A stretch of DNA of 64,000 nt from assembly GCF_015558675.1 (NCBI RefSeq), contig NZ_JADMOL010000002.1:77635-141634 (forward strand), written 5' to 3'. Below, one piece after another: positions 63,322 to 64,000 of the stretch. The DNA comes from Paenibacillus sp. 1001270B_150601_E10 (GTDB lineage: Bacteria; Bacillota; Bacilli; Paenibacillales; Paenibacillaceae). The translations under genes were made by a program, and so were the position numbers. The notes beneath the pieces were generated by a model. That model saw only the letters and a list, made by a program, of their open reading frames with translations. It had not been told where the DNA came from and searched no databases. The stretch's first letter is position 1. Each line of letters starts with the position of its first letter.

Positions 63322-64000
63322 ATGTTAGGTAAAATCAATACTGCGAAGATCAAGCCTCCATTATTCAAAAAGAGAATGATGCGGGACGGTCTTCATACGA
63401 TTCGCTACGCCATATTGGGTCGCGAGATTAACAGAGGCTTGCTGTTCAAGCTGTTCATTTACTGGATTCTGATTGTAACCTCTTATATTTATCTGAATCC
63501 GATCTTGAAGATGCTGGTGAAGATGGTCATGAATGAGAAGGATCTCAATGATCCTACGGTGACCTGGATTCCTCATGAGATTTATCTTGGACATCTGAAA
63601 ACGGCCTGGACCGCGCTTCATTATTTGGAATCGCTGTTCGTAAGCATCGGAATATCCACCATTGTTGCTGTATTTCATGTCATCTCTTGCGGCTTAATGG
63701 GATACGCCCTTGCAAGGATGCAGTTTCCATTCAAGAAGCTGCTTACGTTTTTGCTGGTGATGACTTTTATTATCCCGCCGCAAGTCATCGTCCTGCCGAT
63801 GATTATCATGTACACGAAGCTTGGGCTGCAGGGCAGCTTGTTCTCGCTTGTCCTGCCGTCTCTTTTTGGCTTCGGGATCAAGGGAGCCTTGTTTGTCATC
63901 ATTTTCCGCCAATTCTACACGACTCAGCCTAAGGAGCTAGAGGAAGCGGCGAAGATCGATGGGGCAAGCAGCTTCAAGTTCTACTGGAAGGTCATGTTCC
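63322..64000 (+). CDS. Carbohydrate ABC transporter permease, MalG type, cut by window end
   Basis: ATG 63322 follows GGAGG by 6 bases and the frame stays open to the end of the window (226 codons). A basic N-terminal extension precedes the first membrane segment at about 48-68. The MalG-type domain follows with YALARMQFPFKKLL, FIIPPQVIVLPM and the EAA loop ELEEAAKIDGASSFKFYWKV. The last membrane segment lies beyond the window. Confidence 0.85.
   Translation, partial: MLGKINTAKIKPPLFKKRMMRDGLHTIRYAILGREINRGLLFKLFIYWILIVTSYIYLNPILKMLVKMVMNEKDLNDPTVTWIPHEIYLGHLKTAWTALHYLESLFVSIGISTIVAVFHVISCGLMGYALARMQFPFKKLLTFLLVMTFIIPPQVIVLPMIIMYTKLGLQGSLFSLVLPSLFGFGIKGALFVIIFRQFYTTQPKELEEAAKIDGASSFKFYWKVMF

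Overview
The window looks like chromosome of a spore-forming, sugar-using Firmicute, most likely Paenibacillus or a close relative. The evidence is spore coat proteins of the CotX type, a GerM lipoprotein, strong AGGAGG-type ribosome binding sites, many lipobox proteins, carbohydrate ABC importers with MalF/MalG-type permeases, LacI/AraC/RpiR/SorC regulators, a HAAS-SEDS protein and a DUF5696-type gene. I saw no rRNA, tRNA or CRISPR array. Family names come from reading the proteins, not from database searches.

Layout: 1-0.94 kb, a spore-coat cluster (end of one CotX-like gene, a complete one, an 81-aa gene). 1.1-4.5 kb, sparse accessory DNA with an integrase remnant, a secreted protein, a TetR regulator with a palindromic operator, and tiny ORFs. 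4.5-5.4 kb, a ComEC-like metallo-beta-lactamase-fold lipoprotein. 5.7-16.7 kb, a glycoside locus: LacI regulator, GH116-like hydrolase, ABC importer with an HlyD-like adaptor in its operon, and a divergent two-component system. 16.8-17.2 kb, a low-complexity Tyr/Asp/Lys protein that may be a coat protein. 17.3-20.2 kb, nagA-nagB-rpiR behind a promoter with an operator-like palindrome. 20.5-25.5 kb, an AraC regulator divergent from an oxidoreductase/two isomerases/ThuA cassette. 25.9-38.3 kb, mostly housekeeping: NCS2 permease, CBS-domain membrane protein, MBL hydrolase, PgpA, GerM, RNase PH, RdgB, a MetY-like enzyme, an SDR and AsnB. 38.5-47 kb, small hypotheticals, a secreted HExxH protein, a PRD regulator, a GH1 beta-glucosidase, and PadR plus a HAAS-SEDS protein. 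47.4-57.9 kb, the deoxynucleoside (deo) region, whose deoC is separated from nupC-deoB-deoD-pdp by about 5 kb of accessory debris. 58.2-64 kb, a Met/His-rich multicopper oxidase, a two-component pair and a DUF5696/ABC-permease operon cut by the window end.

The most notable structural theme lies between 49 and 62 kb. The deo operon is split by an island of broken genes: a frameshifted cytosine methyltransferase, a frameshifted DUF5983-like gene, and a decayed second copy of the 81-aa coat-cluster gene from the start of the window. Three deletion scars follow: nupC fused to deoB, pdp missing an N-terminal segment, and a histidine kinase fused to the tail of a DUF5696 gene. These are either real decay or assembly errors, and read mapping would decide.

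The candidates most worth checking as less-described biology are the HlyD-like adaptor inside a sugar importer operon, the HAAS-SEDS fusion under a PadR regulator, the patterned Tyr/Asp/Lys protein, the nested inverted repeats inside the ThuA-type cassette, the hairpin cluster near 49.8 kb, and a very short ORF with its own terminator at 39.2 kb.
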